From Chloroflexota bacterium (lineage in GTDB: Bacteria > Chloroflexota > Dehalococcoidia > Bin125), in NCBI GenBank assembly GCA_009838735.1, contig VXQZ01000013.1:1-42581 (forward strand): a stretch of 42,581 nucleotides of DNA. Reading direction: 5' to 3'. How positions within the stretch are numbered: the stretch's first letter is position 1; the number at the start of each line of letters is the position of its first letter. Below the pieces are notes generated by a model. That model did not search any database and had not been told where the DNA came from. It saw nothing but the letters and a program-made list of their open reading frames with translations. Shown piece after piece: positions 7,110 through 16,969 of this stretch. The position numbers and the translations under genes are program-made.

Positions 7110-7973
7110 CTACCTTCTCGGACGGTTGGATGTCACCTTTCTCGTGCGTTGGCGGACCGGCTGGCACTTTGGGCAGAAGTGGGTGGCTCGGCCTCCAACG
7201 ACGATGCGTCGAATGGTCGCTTCACAGTCGTCACAGGGTTCGTCGGTGCGGCGGAAGACTCGGACGAAGTACTGTTGCTCACCCTCGGCGCCGTCGACGT
7301 CCGTGTAGTCGCGGAAGGATGCTCCGCCGTGGGAGACTCCGTCCTGGAGCGTCTGTCGGATGGCGGCGTGCAAGGCGCGACGCTCTGCCGGGCGCAGCGA
7401 GCCGGCCGGGGCTTCGGGGTTGAGGCGGGAGAGGAAGAGCGCTTCGTCGGCGTAGATATTGCCGATGCCGGCGATGTTGCGCTGGTCGAGGAGTGCGGCT
7501 TTGATTGGTTGCTGTCGCCCGCGGAGCGCGTGCCACATCGCCTCAATCGTGAAATCGTCCGACAGCGGCTCCGGGCCGAGCTCGGGCAGAGCTTCTTCCA
7601 TGCGGTCGACCAGGTCGATGGTGCCGAACTTGCGGACATCGACGAAGCGCAGTTGGTCGCCGTGGTCGAGGTTGAAGACGGCTCGGGTGAACGACTCATC
7701 TTCGTACCCGCGCGGACGGAATCTCAATGAGCCGGTCATTCGCAAATGGACGACGAGGACCTGACCGTCTTCGAGGTTGAGGCCGAGGTACTTGCCCCGT
7801 CGTTCCACGGTCGTAAAGCGGCTGCACCGAAGTAGCGAGTCCAGTTCTGAGCTGGAGCGACCGCGCAGGAGCCTCTCGGCGCCCGGCAACACGTTGAAGC
7901 CGGTGACTCTACGTCCGGCGATCAGGGGCTGGAGTTGTCGCCGGACGGTTTCGACCTCGGGCAGCTCGGGCAT
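7110..7973 (-). CDS. mutM: Formamidopyrimidine-DNA glycosylase (Fpg/MutM)
   Basis: MutM removes 8-oxoguanine and formamidopyrimidines and nicks the abasic site. The 287-aa product starts with MPELPEVETVRRQL; Pro2 is the catalytic nucleophile once Met is removed, and Glu3 is the general acid. The lysine of RGKYLGL and the helix-two-turn-helix segment around NIAGIGNIYADE are present. The C-terminal zinc finger is CDDC ... CPKC, followed by a short basic tail (VRQRTRKVTSNRPRR) beyond the usual end. AAGGAG lies upstream of the ATG. The start is 9 bases after the preceding membrane-protein stop, and that gene follows polA, so polA, the membrane protein gene and mutM probably form one operon. Confidence 0.97.
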   Translation of the reverse strand: MPELPEVETVRRQLQPLIAGRRVTGFNVLPGAERLLRGRSSSELDSLLRCSRFTTVERRGKYLGLNLEDGQVLVVHLRMTGSLRFRPRGYEDESFTRAVFNLDHGDQLRFVDVRKFGTIDLVDRMEEALPELGPEPLSDDFTIEAMWHALRGRQQPIKAALLDQRNIAGIGNIYADEALFLSRLNPEAPAGSLRPAERRALHAAIRQTLQDGVSHGGASFRDYTDVDGAEGEQQYFVRVFRRTDEPCDDCEATIRRIVVGGRATHFCPKCQPVRQRTRKVTSNRPRR

Positions 7974-7982
7974 TGCCGGGGA

Positions 7983-8834
7983 TTACTCCTTGAGCGCGTA
8001 GGCGTTGGACAGAAGCTGTTGGTCGAACCATTCGCTGCCTTTGCCCTCTGAGACCCACTCGTACAGCGCCGCCTTGAAGATGCCTTCCATCGCCGCGACC
8101 GAGGCCAATGCGATGCCACCGAGGATGACGGCAACAATGATCGCGCCGACGGGCCAGAGGAAGATCAGGACGACCACCGGTATGGCCACGATCAGTAGCG
8201 CCAGCAGGTAGATGAGGAAAAACGAGAAACTGGCGGTGAGTTGCTCGCCCCAGGACTGGCGCAACAGTCGGCCGGAACGGCGAATCGCGCTGATTGGGCC
8301 CACACGCTCGACCACGAGCACGGGAATCACGAAGAAGGTGATGTAGGCCCAGGCGGTCTGCAACAGCGAGACGATGATGATCGCGACGATCCGCATGACG
8401 CCCTGGCTGTTCTCGCGCGCCATGCTCTGCAAGGCCTGGAGGATCAGGCCAACGGTGCCGGTGATGATCGTCCAGCCGAGAATCGCCAGCCACATGCCTC
8501 TAACGGCGCGAATACCCGACATCACGTTGGGGTCGCCGCCCTCGAGTCGCTCACGCGCGGCCGCGACCAACGCGGCATTGAAGAAGATAACCATATAGAG
8601 CCCGCCGAAGTAGGCGACCAGGGTGATGATCAGGTCGACGACGTTGAACTCGGTTTCACCGCTGCCGAGACGGTCGAATGTGCCGGTGCCGGCGAAGACT
8701 CCCGCCGCGATGACACCGACGATGATCGCGCCGATCGTGCCCATGATCGGGAAGAAGATCAGCTCGCGGTCGAGCTGCAGCACCTTCCAGGACAACTTGG
8801 TGATCTGCCAGGTGTTGCCGATGGTGCGAAACAT
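7983..8834 (-). CDS. Multi-pass membrane protein (DUF6159-like)
   Basis: This is a 283-aa integral membrane protein with about six hydrophobic segments, around residues 27-50, 67-88, 112-135, 150-172 and 200-245 (a double segment). It has a conserved-looking soluble N-terminus (MFRTIGNTWQITKLSWKVL) and C-terminus (ALYEWVSEG...WFDQQLLSNAYALKE). The NTWQ...SW.VL...KEL/DRELIFFP pattern matches the family I know as DUF6159, whose function is unknown. A strong AAGGAGAGG ribosome-binding site lies eight bases before the ATG, directly after the polA stop. Its place between polA and mutM does not by itself imply a repair role. Confidence 0.75.
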   Translation of the reverse strand: MFRTIGNTWQITKLSWKVLQLDRELIFFPIMGTIGAIIVGVIAAGVFAGTGTFDRLGSGETEFNVVDLIITLVAYFGGLYMVIFFNAALVAAARERLEGGDPNVMSGIRAVRGMWLAILGWTIITGTVGLILQALQSMARENSQGVMRIVAIIIVSLLQTAWAYITFFVIPVLVVERVGPISAIRRSGRLLRQSWGEQLTASFSFFLIYLLALLIVAIPVVVLIFLWPVGAIIVAVILGGIALASVAAMEGIFKAALYEWVSEGKGSEWFDQQLLSNAYALKE

Positions 8835-8851
8835 GTGGCCTCTCCTTCCGA

Positions 8852-11674
8852 TCAGCCGACCTGGAGCGGCTCCAGGTCGCGCCAGTTGCGAGCGCTCTTC
8901 ACCTCAATGTTCAGCGGTACCACCAAATCGAGCGCGGCAGGCATGATCTCGCGCAGGATGTCGGCCAGCGAGTCGATTTCTTCGCTCGGCACCTCAAAGA
9001 TCAACTCGTCGTGGACCTGCAGGAGCATGCGTGACCTGAGTTCCCGCTTGTGGAGCGCCTCGTCGAGCTCAATCATTGCCCGCTTCATCACGTCGGCCGC
9101 GGTGCCCTGGACCGGCATGTTGACGGCCATCCGTTCGGCGGCGTTGCGGCGTTGGAAGTTGCGCGAGTTGATCTCGGGCAGGTAGCGGCGGCGGCCCATC
9201 AACGTTTCGGCGTAGCCCTGTTCTTTGGTCGATTCCTTGGTCTCCTCGATCCACTGCGCCACGCGCTCGAAGCGGCCGAAGTAGGCGTCGATGAAGGCCT
9301 GCGCGTCGCGCCGCTCCATCCCGCTGCGCTGTGAGAGTCCGTGCGCCGAGAGTCCGTAGATCACGCCGAAGTTCATCATCTTGGCGACGCGGCGCATTTC
9401 CGGCTGCACGTCGTCGATCGAGACGCCGTAGGCGCCGGAGGCGGTCGCCGCGTGAATGTCCTCGCCGTTGCGGAAGGCGTTGATCAGGCCATCGTCCTCG
9501 GAGAGGTGGGCGAGGACGCGCAGTTCGATCTGCGAGTAGTCAGCCGAGACGAAGTTGACCTCGGCGTCCGGGGTCAGCTCTTCCCACGGTTTGGCCACAA
9601 ACGCCGCACGAATCTGTCGTCCCTGTTCAGTGCGAACCGGGATATTCTGCAGGTTCGGCGACTCGGAGGACAGGCGTCCGGTCGCCGCGACCGTCTGGTT
9701 GTAGTCGGTGTGGACCCGCCCGGTCGACTCGTGCACCTCGTTGGGCAGCGATTCGACATATGTGCTGCGCAGCTTGGTCAGCTCGCGCCACTGGAGGACG
9801 CGATTGACGATCGGATGGGCGTCGACCAGTCGTTCCATCTGTTGGGCATCGGTGGAGTAGCCCTGTGAAGTCTTTCGCGTCTTGGGTAACTCGAGCTGGT
9901 CGAAGAGCACGCCGCTGAGTTGCTTTGGCGAGCCAATGTTGAACTCGTGCCCGGCGTCTTCGAAGATCTGCGTGGTGACCGTCGCGATCTCGCCGTTGAG
10001 CTGCTCGTCGAGGTCGTCGAGGATGCCGGTGTCCAGCGTGACGCCGGCCAGCTCCATTTCCACCAGGATCGGGATCAGCGGCAACTCGAGCTCTCGGTAG
10101 AGCTTGTCCAGGACATCGTTCTTGCTTAGTTCCGGCAACAGCAGGTTGGCGAGGCGGAGAGTGATGTCGGCGTCGGCTGCGGCATACTTGCCGGCTTCGG
10201 CGGCGGAGACGTCGACCATCGAGAGCTGGTTGCGGCCCTTGCCGATCAGGTCCTCGATTGGGGTCATCTGGATGCCAAGCTCGCTCAGCGCCAACGACTT
10301 GAGGCCGATGTGCGACTTATTCAACACGAATGCCGCGACCATCGTGTCGTCGTGCAATCCGCGCATGGTGATCCCGTGGCGTCGCAGGACCTTCATGTCG
10401 AACTTGGCGTTGTGCAGCAGCTTGGGGATCAGCGAGTTCTCCAGCACCGGGCGTAGCGCGGATTTGACCAACTCGTGATCGAGTTGCGGCTCGTCGCCGC
10501 GATGGCCGACCGGGATGTAACAGCCCTGGCCTTCTTCGTCCGAGAGCGCGTATCCGGCGATCTCGCAGTCGATGGTGTCGGTGGACGAGGTCTCCAGATC
10601 GATCGCGAGCAGCGGCGCGTTTGCCGCTCGCTGGACCCATTCCTGAAGACTGGCTTCGTCGGTGACGAGGTCGTAGTGCTCGACCGACGGCTGCTGAATG
10701 ACGGGTTCGTCCTCGTCGTGGAGCCCGGGGATCTGGTCCATCAGCGTGCGGAACTCGAGCTCCTGGAACTTGGCGATGACGGCATCGCGGTCGAAGGCCG
10801 TGACGTCGGCAGCGGCAACATCCAGCGCGACCGGGGCGTTGTGGCGAATCGTGGCCAGATCCTTGCTCATGAAGGCGTTGTCGCGGTCGGCGAGCAGCTT
10901 TTTCTGCGTGCCAGCCGGCTTGACCTCGTCGATGTGTTCGTAGATTTGCTCAACGGTGCCGTACTGGTTGAGCAGCTTGACGGCGCCGACTTTGCCGACA
11001 CCCTTGACGCCGGGAATGTTGTCGGACTTGTCGCCGACAAGGGCCTTGAAATCGATGATCTGAATCGGGTCGACCTCGTACCTGGCTCGGACCGTGGCGG
11101 GACCCTCGTAGGCGGTGTACTCGCTCTTGTACGGGTTGTAGAGGTAGACCGAGATGTCGTCGGTGACGAGCTGGAGGATGTCGCTGTCGAGCGTGCAGAT
11201 CCAGGTGTCGAAGCCCTCGGCCACAGCCTGATCGGCAAGGGTGCCGAGGACATCGTCGGCCTCGAAGCCGGGCTCCTGGTAAATCGGCACGGAGAACGAC
11301 TCGGCGATCTCACGGCACCGTTGAATCTGGGACGGCAGGTCCTCAGGCATCGGCTCGCGGTGAGCCTTGTAGTTGGGGTCAATGTCGCGTCGGAAGACGG
11401 TCGCGTCATCGACGTCAAAGGCGAAGGCGGCGTGGGTCGGTTCGAGCGTGCGGAAGATGTGGAGCAGGGTCGAGGTGAAGCCTCGGACCGCGCCGGTCGG
11501 CTCGCCGGCAGTGGTCCGCAGATTGGCTCGCTGCATGGCGAAATAGGCACGGAAAATCAGGGCGTAGGCGTCGAAGATGACGATGCGTTTGTACCCCGAC
11601 GGAGCCTCGCCGTCGTCATCGGAGAGCGCGGTCATCCGAGATTGTCGTTCGGATTCCGAGGTGGTGGTTGACAT
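8852..11674 (-). CDS. polA: DNA polymerase I
   Basis: This is a 940-aa family A polymerase for Okazaki fragment processing and repair synthesis. The 5'-3' nuclease domain spans about residues 30-310 ([29 protein letters not shown]). The 3'-5' exonuclease is about 335-515 and looks active: D359 and E361 (AIDLET), D426 ([10 protein letters not shown]), Y497 and D501 (YAAADAD). The polymerase domain has motif A DYSQIELR (D712), O-helix K765/F769/Y773, and motif C QVHDE (D889). Phe at 769 predicts discrimination against dideoxynucleotides. The frame is open far upstream, but the ATG at 11674 is right: the family N-terminus begins here and a TATACT box lies six bases before it, predicting a leaderless mRNA. 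Divergent from uvrA. Confidence 0.97.
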   Translation of the reverse strand: MSTTTSESERQSRMTALSDDDGEAPSGYKRIVIFDAYALIFRAYFAMQRANLRTTAGEPTGAVRGFTSTLLHIFRTLEPTHAAFAFDVDDATVFRRDIDPNYKAHREPMPEDLPSQIQRCREIAESFSVPIYQEPGFEADDVLGTLADQAVAEGFDTWICTLDSDILQLVTDDISVYLYNPYKSEYTAYEGPATVRARYEVDPIQIIDFKALVGDKSDNIPGVKGVGKVGAVKLLNQYGTVEQIYEHIDEVKPAGTQKKLLADRDNAFMSKDLATIRHNAPVALDVAAADVTAFDRDAVIAKFQELEFRTLMDQIPGLHDEDEPVIQQPSVEHYDLVTDEASLQEWVQRAANAPLLAIDLETSSTDTIDCEIAGYALSDEEGQGCYIPVGHRGDEPQLDHELVKSALRPVLENSLIPKLLHNAKFDMKVLRRHGITMRGLHDDTMVAAFVLNKSHIGLKSLALSELGIQMTPIEDLIGKGRNQLSMVDVSAAEAGKYAAADADITLRLANLLLPELSKNDVLDKLYRELELPLIPILVEMELAGVTLDTGILDDLDEQLNGEIATVTTQIFEDAGHEFNIGSPKQLSGVLFDQLELPKTRKTSQGYSTDAQQMERLVDAHPIVNRVLQWRELTKLRSTYVESLPNEVHESTGRVHTDYNQTVAATGRLSSESPNLQNIPVRTEQGRQIRAAFVAKPWEELTPDAEVNFVSADYSQIELRVLAHLSEDDGLINAFRNGEDIHAATASGAYGVSIDDVQPEMRRVAKMMNFGVIYGLSAHGLSQRSGMERRDAQAFIDAYFGRFERVAQWIEETKESTKEQGYAETLMGRRRYLPEINSRNFQRRNAAERMAVNMPVQGTAADVMKRAMIELDEALHKRELRSRMLLQVHDELIFEVPSEEIDSLADILREIMPAALDLVVPLNIEVKSARNWRDLEPLQVG

Positions 11675-11680
11675 GAATCG

Positions 11681-11707
11681 AGTATAGGTAGCGTCAGGGC
11701 GGTTCAA
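11681..11707 (-). promoter_or_regulatory. polA promoter (TTGAAC-N15-TATACT), leaderless
   Basis: On the minus strand TTGAAC (11702-11707) and TATACT (11681-11686) are 15 bases apart. Six bases (CGATTC) then separate TATACT from the polA ATG, putting the expected transcript start on the start codon. The -10 is close to consensus, and no ribosome-binding site is present. Confidence 0.6.
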
Positions 11708-11718
11708 GCGGCGACCTG

Positions 11719-11739
11719 CTGTTCGGTTACGCTGAACAG
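11719..11739. promoter_or_regulatory. Inverted repeat between divergent polA and uvrA (candidate operator)
   Basis: CTGTTC-N9-GAACAG is a perfect 6-bp inverted repeat. It lies 45 bp upstream of the polA start and 44 bp upstream of the uvrA start. It overlaps a TACGCT that could be the uvrA -10. Because uvrA is under LexA control in many bacteria, a damage-response operator is a reasonable guess. The spacing does not match the E. coli or the actinobacterial LexA box. Confidence 0.35.
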
Positions 11740-11782
11740 GCTGAATCTGCGCGGGAGTTGCGCGCAATTGGGAGTACAACTG

Positions 11783-14692
11783 GTGCCGTCTGATCGGATC
11801 CTGGTCCGCGGCGCGCGGGAACACAATCTCAAAGACATCGACGTCGAACTGCCGCGCGACCAGCTGGTGGTAATCACCGGCCTCTCGGGATCGGGCAAGT
11901 CGTCGCTGGCCTTCGACACCATTTACGCCGAGGGTCAGCGCCGCTACGTCGAGTCGCTGTCGGCGTATGCGCGACAGTTTCTCGGACGGATGGAGAAACC
12001 GGACGTCGACTACATCGAGGGGCTGTCTCCCGCGATTTCGATTGACCAGAAGACGGGATCGCGTAACCCGCGCTCGACCGTCGGCACTGTGACCGAGATT
12101 TACGACTACCTGCGCCTGCTCTTCGCCAGAGCCGGCCGGCCGCACTGCCCGCTGTGCGGCGATCCGATTGCCCAGCAGACGGTTCAACAGATGGTCGACG
12201 CGGTGATGTCGCTGGGTGAACGACGCCGATTGATGATCATGGCGCCCGTGATCCGCGACCGCAAGGGCGAGCACAAGGGCGTGTTCGAGGACGCACGTGG
12301 GCGGGGATTCGTTCGCGTGCGTGTCGATGGCGAGGTGCTGTCGCTGGACGATGAGATCGAGCTGGAGAAGAACAAGAACCACACGATCGACATCGTCATC
12401 GACCGCGTTGCCTTGCCCGACGGAGCAATCGCGGATGAGGACCGCAACATCCTTGCCAACCGCCTGGCCGACTCGATTGAGCAGGCCCTGGGTCTGGGCG
12501 ACGGCATCGTGCGAGTCCGGCCGCTGGACGCTGACGACGACCTGATTTTCTCCGAGCAACTGGCCTGTCCGCGGGACATGTTCGCGCTGGGCGAGATCGA
12601 ACCGCGCTCGTTTTCGTTCAACTCGCCGCATGGCGCCTGCCCCGATTGCACCGGGCTCGGTGTGACGATGCAGGTCGATCCGCTGCTGGTCATTCCCGAC
12701 CGATCCAAGTCTCTCGACGAAGGGGCGATTGCGCCGTGGTCGCGATCGACGACGCACACCGGCTGGCATCGGCGGATGCTTGAAGCGGTCTTCGAGCAGT
12801 TCGAGGCCGAGACCGATGTCCCCTTCGACGACCAGCCGGCGGAACTGATCGACGCCATCCTGTACGGCTTGCCGGAGCCGATCGTGGTTGACTTCGTCAA
12901 TCACCGTGGACGGCACCGCCGCTACGAGACGCAGTTCGAGGGTGTGGTCCATAATCTCGATCGCCGCCATCGGGAGACGGACTCCGACTGGTCGCGCACC
13001 GAGATCGAGCGCTACATGACGGCAGTGCCCTGCTCTTCCTGCGGAGGGGCACGTTTGAAGGCAGAGTCCCTCGCGGTTCTGGTAGACGATCGCTCCGTGG
13101 TCGACGTGACACGGATGTCGGTTTCGGAAGCATCACTCTGGGCGAATCGGCTGAGCAGCGACCATACGCCGCTGACAGCGCGCGAGATGGCGATCGCCGC
13201 CCAAATCCTCAAGGAGATCCGCGAGCGGCTGACCTTCCTCGTCGATGTCGGACTGGACTACCTCACGCTCGACCGGGCGGCGGCGACGCTGTCCGGCGGC
13301 GAAGCGCAGCGTATCCGGCTGGCGACGCAGATCGGCTCGTCTCTGATGGGCGTGCTCTACGTCTGCGACGAGCCGTCGATTGGTTTGCACCCGCTCGACG
13401 ACGAGCGCCTGATTCGCACGTTGAAGCGACTGCGCGACCTGGGCAACACGGTGCTGATCGTGGAGCATGACGAAGCAACGATGCGCGCAGCCGACTACAT
13501 CGTCGACATGGGACCAGGCGCCGGCGAGGCGGGCGGCAGAATCGTCGCCGCCGGGCCGCCCTCCGCGATCATGGACAGTCCCGAGTCGATGACCGGCGCA
13601 TACCTCAGCGGCCGGCGCAGCATCCCTATGCCGACCCAGCGTCGTCCGGGGAATGGCGACGAACTGACCGTCGTCGGCGCCTCGGAACACAACCTGCGCG
13701 AGATCGACGCCACATTCCCGCTGGGCACATTCATCTGCGTGACCGGCGTATCGGGTTCGGGCAAGAGCACGCTGGTCAACGATCTGTTGCACGCTTCGGC
13801 GGCACAGCAGCTGCACGGCGCGAGGCGCCGTCCTGGAGCGATGCGCGGGCTCAAGGGTCTGGACGCGATCGACAAGGTGATCGATATTGACCAGTCGCCG
13901 ATCGGCCGAACGCCTCGTTCGAACCCGGCGACCTACACCGGCCTGTTCACGCCGGTGCGCGAGTTGTTCGCGTCGGTGCCGGAATCGAGGATGCGCGGTT
14001 ACAAGCCAGGCCGATTCTCCTTCAACGTCAAGGGCGGCCGTTGCGAGGCCTGCAAGGGCGACGGCTACAACACGATCGAAATGCAGTTCCTGCCCGACGT
14101 GACCGTGCCCTGCGAAGTCTGTCACGGCGACCGCTACAACCGCGAGGCCCTGGAGATTCGCTACAAGGACCAGACCATCGCGGATGTACTCAACATGACC
14201 GTCGACGAGGCTGCGGTGCTGTTCGACGCGAATCCGACGATCTCACGAAAACTTCGGACTCTGCAGGCTGTGGGTCTCGGCTACGTCAGGTTGGGACAGC
14301 CGGCGACCACGCTGTCGGGCGGTGAGGCACAGCGGGTCAAGCTCTCGACGGAGCTTTCCAAGCGCTCGACCGGACGCACCCTGTATCTACTCGACGAGCC
14401 GACTACCGGCCTCTCGTTCTCGGACGTCGAGGCGCTATTGCAGGTGTTGCAGCAACTCGTCGACGGCGGGAACACCGTCGTCGTGATCGAGCATCACCTC
14501 GACGTGATCAAGAACGCCGACTGGATCATCGACCTCGGACCGCTGGGCGGCGATCGCGGCGGACAGGTGGTGGCGGAGGGGACGCCAGAAGAAGTGGCGC
14601 TGGTTGAAGGCTCGCATACCGGCGAATTTCTTCGCGACGTGCTCTCTCAACACGGCTGGCGCCTACCGGCGGAGGCAGTCGCCGCCTCGTAG
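11783..14692 (+). CDS. uvrA: Excinuclease ABC subunit UvrA
   Basis: UvrA is the damage-recognition ATPase of nucleotide excision repair. The 969-aa product has two ABC ATPase modules. The first has Walker [13 protein letters not shown] signature [12 protein letters not shown] and Walker [13 protein letters not shown]. The second has [22 protein letters not shown] and [12 protein letters not shown]. Zinc-binding cysteines include the CEAC ... CEVC pair, 19 residues apart, in the second module, and CPDC in the first. The GTG at 11783 is preferred because GGGAG lies eight bases before it; a TTG at 11768 is the longer alternative. It diverges from polA. The UvrB and UvrC genes are not in the window. 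Confidence 0.97.
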   Translation: MPSDRILVRGAREHNLKDIDVELPRDQLVVITGLSGSGKSSLAFDTIYAEGQRRYVESLSAYARQFLGRMEKPDVDYIEGLSPAISIDQKTGSRNPRSTVGTVTEIYDYLRLLFARAGRPHCPLCGDPIAQQTVQQMVDAVMSLGERRRLMIMAPVIRDRKGEHKGVFEDARGRGFVRVRVDGEVLSLDDEIELEKNKNHTIDIVIDRVALPDGAIADEDRNILANRLADSIEQALGLGDGIVRVRPLDADDDLIFSEQLACPRDMFALGEIEPRSFSFNSPHGACPDCTGLGVTMQVDPLLVIPDRSKSLDEGAIAPWSRSTTHTGWHRRMLEAVFEQFEAETDVPFDDQPAELIDAILYGLPEPIVVDFVNHRGRHRRYETQFEGVVHNLDRRHRETDSDWSRTEIERYMTAVPCSSCGGARLKAESLAVLVDDRSVVDVTRMSVSEASLWANRLSSDHTPLTAREMAIAAQILKEIRERLTFLVDVGLDYLTLDRAAATLSGGEAQRIRLATQIGSSLMGVLYVCDEPSIGLHPLDDERLIRTLKRLRDLGNTVLIVEHDEATMRAADYIVDMGPGAGEAGGRIVAAGPPSAIMDSPESMTGAYLSGRRSIPMPTQRRPGNGDELTVVGASEHNLREIDATFPLGTFICVTGVSGSGKSTLVNDLLHASAAQQLHGARRRPGAMRGLKGLDAIDKVIDIDQSPIGRTPRSNPATYTGLFTPVRELFASVPESRMRGYKPGRFSFNVKGGRCEACKGDGYNTIEMQFLPDVTVPCEVCHGDRYNREALEIRYKDQTIADVLNMTVDEAAVLFDANPTISRKLRTLQAVGLGYVRLGQPATTLSGGEAQRVKLSTELSKRSTGRTLYLLDEPTTGLSFSDVEALLQVLQQLVDGGNTVVVIEHHLDVIKNADWIIDLGPLGGDRGGQVVAEGTPEEVALVEGSHTGEFLRDVLSQHGWRLPAEAVAAS

Positions 14693-14760
14693 ATTCGGCG
14701 TCCAGGAAGCACACTCGACGGGGGATAAAGATCAGTGTTTGCAGCAAACTCAATTGGCTA

Positions 14761-14789
14761 TTGCGAAGATCGGATTGCCGTCCTATAAG
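14761..14789 (+). promoter_or_regulatory. Ferredoxin promoter (TTGCGA-N17-TATAAG)
   Basis: TTGCGA at 14761-14766 and TATAAG at 14784-14789 are exactly 17 bases apart, 64 bases before the ferredoxin ATG. This sigma-70-like element suggests the ferredoxin is transcribed separately from uvrA. Confidence 0.55.
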
Positions 14790-14853
14790 TGTGGTAGTCG
14801 CGAAAACGTCGGTGGCGGCGTAGCGCAAGACGAGCGCTTGAGAGGATGGATCG

Positions 14854-15135
<282 letters not shown>

Positions 15136-15165
15136 CTCGGGCGATCTGAGAAATCTCAGCAAGCG

Positions 15166-15223
15166 ACGCTGCCGCCTCAGCCGGACGCCACACAGGTGGC
15201 GATCCCGCAGTAAGCGGCAGCGT
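15166..15223. terminator. Large stem-loop between convergent ferredoxin and glyS genes
   Basis: ACGCTGCCGC (15166-15175) and GCGGCAGCGT (15214-15223) form a perfect 10-bp stem. The loop contains a second small hairpin, GCCAC/GTGGC at 15187-15200. The plus strand continues TCTTGTGTCT, so it probably terminates the ferredoxin transcript and may act in both directions. A 5-bp palindrome, CTGAG/CTCAG, lies just before it at 15146-15159. Confidence 0.55.
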
Positions 15224-15291
15224 TCTTGTGTCTGCGAACTCCAACTGAGTTCCCGCAACCCCGCGCTCTCACCTGGGGCGACAGAAGAAGA

Positions 15292-16611
15292 CTAGAAGCC
15301 CAAACGGTCCCTGAGCGTGTCGACCAGTTCTTCGATCCTGACGCGCACCTGTTCCTGCGTATCCCGGTCGCGGATTGTCACCGCGTTGTCGTCGAGCGAT
15401 TCGAAGTCGACGGTGACGCAGAGCGGCGTGCCGATTTCGTCCTGGCGGCGGTAGCGGCGGCCGATTGACTGGGTGTCGTCGTACTGCGTTGTCCAGAGCG
15501 GGCGGATTTGGCCCCAGACTTCCTGGGCGAGGTTGGCGACGGGCTCCTTGCGTGAGAGCGGCAGCACGGCGACGGTGATCGGCGCGACGCGGGGACTGAA
15601 GGCGAGCACGGTGCGATCGTCGCCCTTTTCGTCCGGAGAAACCGTGTAGGCGTCGCAGAGCAGGGCGAGCATGATCCGGTCGACGCCGGCCGCCGGCTCG
15701 ATGACGTGCGGGACGACGTGCTCATTGGTCTGCGGGTCGAAGTATTCGAGCCGTTTGCCCGACGACTCGCCGTGCTGGGTCAGGTCGAAGTTGGTCCGGT
15801 TGGCGATGCCTTCGAGCTCGTCCCAGCCCCACGGATAGCGGTACTGCAGGTCGGTGGTGCCGGCTGAATAGTGCGACAGCTTTTCGGTCGGATGGACGTC
15901 GCGGCGGATGTTGGCCGGGTCGATGCCCAGACCGGTGTACCACTGCTCGCGCAGGTCGATCCAGCGTCGGTACCACTCATCGGACTCGTCGGGTGCGACG
16001 AAGTACTCCATCTCCATCTGCTCGAACTCGCGGGTGCGAAAAATGAAGTTGCCCAGCGTGATCTCGTTGCGGAAGGACTTGCCCTGTTGGGCGATGCCGA
16101 ACGGCAGCCGGCGGCGAGTGGAGGTGAGCACATTCTCAAAGTTGATGAAGATGCCTTGCGCAGTCTCTGGGCGCAGATAGGCCTGCGAGCCCGTCCCCGC
16201 GACCGGGCCAACCTGAGTGCGGAACATCAGGTTGAACTCCCGCGCCTCGGTGAACTTGCCTATGACGCCGCAGGTTGGGCATGCCGGACCCTTGAGATGG
16301 TCCGCGCGGAAGCGCTCTTTGCACTCAAGGCAGTCGACCATCGGGTCGTGGAAGTTCTGCACGTGGCCGGACGCCTCCCAGACGCGCGGCGACTGGATGA
16401 TGGCGGAGTCCAGCCCAACCACGTCGGAGCGTTCACGAACGACTGAGCGCCACCAGAGTTCTTTGACGTTGCGCTTGAGTTCGACGCCGAGCGGTCCGTA
16501 GTCGTAGGTTGATCCGAAGCCGCCGTAGATCTCTGAGGCGGGGAAGACGAACCCGCGCTGCTTACAAAGCGATACGAGGGTGTCCAGAGATACTTCGGTC
16601 GCGGAGGTCAT
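15292..16611 (-). CDS. glyS: Glycine--tRNA ligase (dimeric, bacterial/eukaryotic alpha2 type)
   Basis: This class II aminoacyl-tRNA synthetase charges tRNA-Gly. The 439-aa single-chain form is the alpha2 type, not the alpha/beta GlyQ-GlyS heterotetramer. Motif 1 region YDYGPLGVELKRN, a CLEC ... CPTC zinc insertion (residues ~95-118), EFNLMFRT, LRPETAQGIF, motif 2 around QQGKSFRNEI, and motif 3 with PHVIEPAAGVDRIMLALL are all visible. The C-terminal anticodon-binding domain starts near PRVAPITVAVLPL. I chose the ATG at 16611 because AGAAAGG lies eight bases before it. The in-frame ATG at 16617 leaves only two bases. Confidence 0.96.
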   Translation of the reverse strand: MTSATEVSLDTLVSLCKQRGFVFPASEIYGGFGSTYDYGPLGVELKRNVKELWWRSVVRERSDVVGLDSAIIQSPRVWEASGHVQNFHDPMVDCLECKERFRADHLKGPACPTCGVIGKFTEAREFNLMFRTQVGPVAGTGSQAYLRPETAQGIFINFENVLTSTRRRLPFGIAQQGKSFRNEITLGNFIFRTREFEQMEMEYFVAPDESDEWYRRWIDLREQWYTGLGIDPANIRRDVHPTEKLSHYSAGTTDLQYRYPWGWDELEGIANRTNFDLTQHGESSGKRLEYFDPQTNEHVVPHVIEPAAGVDRIMLALLCDAYTVSPDEKGDDRTVLAFSPRVAPITVAVLPLSRKEPVANLAQEVWGQIRPLWTTQYDDTQSIGRRYRRQDEIGTPLCVTVDFESLDDNAVTIRDRDTQEQVRVRIEELVDTLRDRLGF

Positions 16612-16686
16612 GCACATCGCCTTTCTGGAGGGGCTATCGGCGGTCGTATGGTTGAGGCTGATGCCAGCCTATGGGGGAGGTCCCTT

Positions 16687-16863
16687 ATGCGGTTCCTGAT
16701 CGGTCTGACGTTGGGGTTGCTGATTGGCGCGGTGTTAACAATCCTTGCGACCGGCAACGCCGGGCGGGCGCTGCAAGAGCAGATACGGGAGCAAACGGAG
16801 CGGGAGCGGGCGAGCCGGTCAGGCGACAACGCTCCCTCTCCCTCTGGGAGAGGGTTGGGGTGA
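16687..16863 (+). CDS. Small single-pass membrane protein, 58 aa, ending inside a REP palindrome
   Basis: The product starts MRFLIGLTLGLLIGAVLTIL, one strong N-terminal transmembrane helix with glycine-zipper spacing. A charged helix rich in Arg, Glu and Gln follows (residues ~27-45), resembling small YtxH-like envelope proteins. GGGGGAGG, a near-perfect ribosome-binding site, sits six bases before the ATG, which is strong evidence of translation. The last ~8 residues (SPSGRGLG) and the stop come from the palindromic repeat at 16834-16866. The gene is on the plus strand between glyS and hppA, both on the minus strand. Its function is unknown. Confidence 0.6.
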   Translation: MRFLIGLTLGLLIGAVLTILATGNAGRALQEQIREQTERERASRSGDNAPSPSGRGLG

Positions 16864-16866
16864 GGG
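16834..16866 (+). repeat. REP-like palindrome, copy A (head of an inverted pair)
   Basis: CCCTCTCCC-TCT-GGGAGAGGG is a perfect 9-bp stem with a 3-base loop, followed by TTGGGGTGAGGG. It is the inverted copy of 16916-16948, 49 bases away. This sequence family is one I recognise as common between genes in many bacterial genomes. Confidence 0.75.
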
Positions 16867-16915
16867 TCGGCTGCGTTTCGCTATCGAGCCAAAGCAGCTC
16901 TGTGATGTGAGCGGG

Positions 16916-16948
16916 CCCTCACCCTAACCCTCTCCCTCAGGGAGAGGG
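16916..16948 (-). repeat. REP-like palindrome, copy B (tail of an inverted pair)
   Basis: CCCTCACCCTAA precedes a perfect stem, CCCTCTCCC-TCA-GGGAGAGGG. The flank pairs with the tail of copy A with one mismatch, so the two copies together form a BIME-like inverted pair. It lies 21 bases past the hppA stop and may also terminate hppA transcription. Confidence 0.75.
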
Positions 16949-16969
16949 GACTGGAGGATCGCGAGACTC

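Noticed and set aside
11719..11739. Classical SOS/LexA box between polA and uvrA
   Set aside because: E. coli-type boxes are CTGT-N8-ACAG and actinobacterial ones GAAC-N4-GTTC; the spacing here fits neither, so I call it only an inverted repeat.
11675..12970. An open frame extending polA upstream by more than 400 codons
   Set aside because: It is antisense to uvrA, has no PolA similarity, and begins upstream of a good promoter placed on the ATG at 11674.
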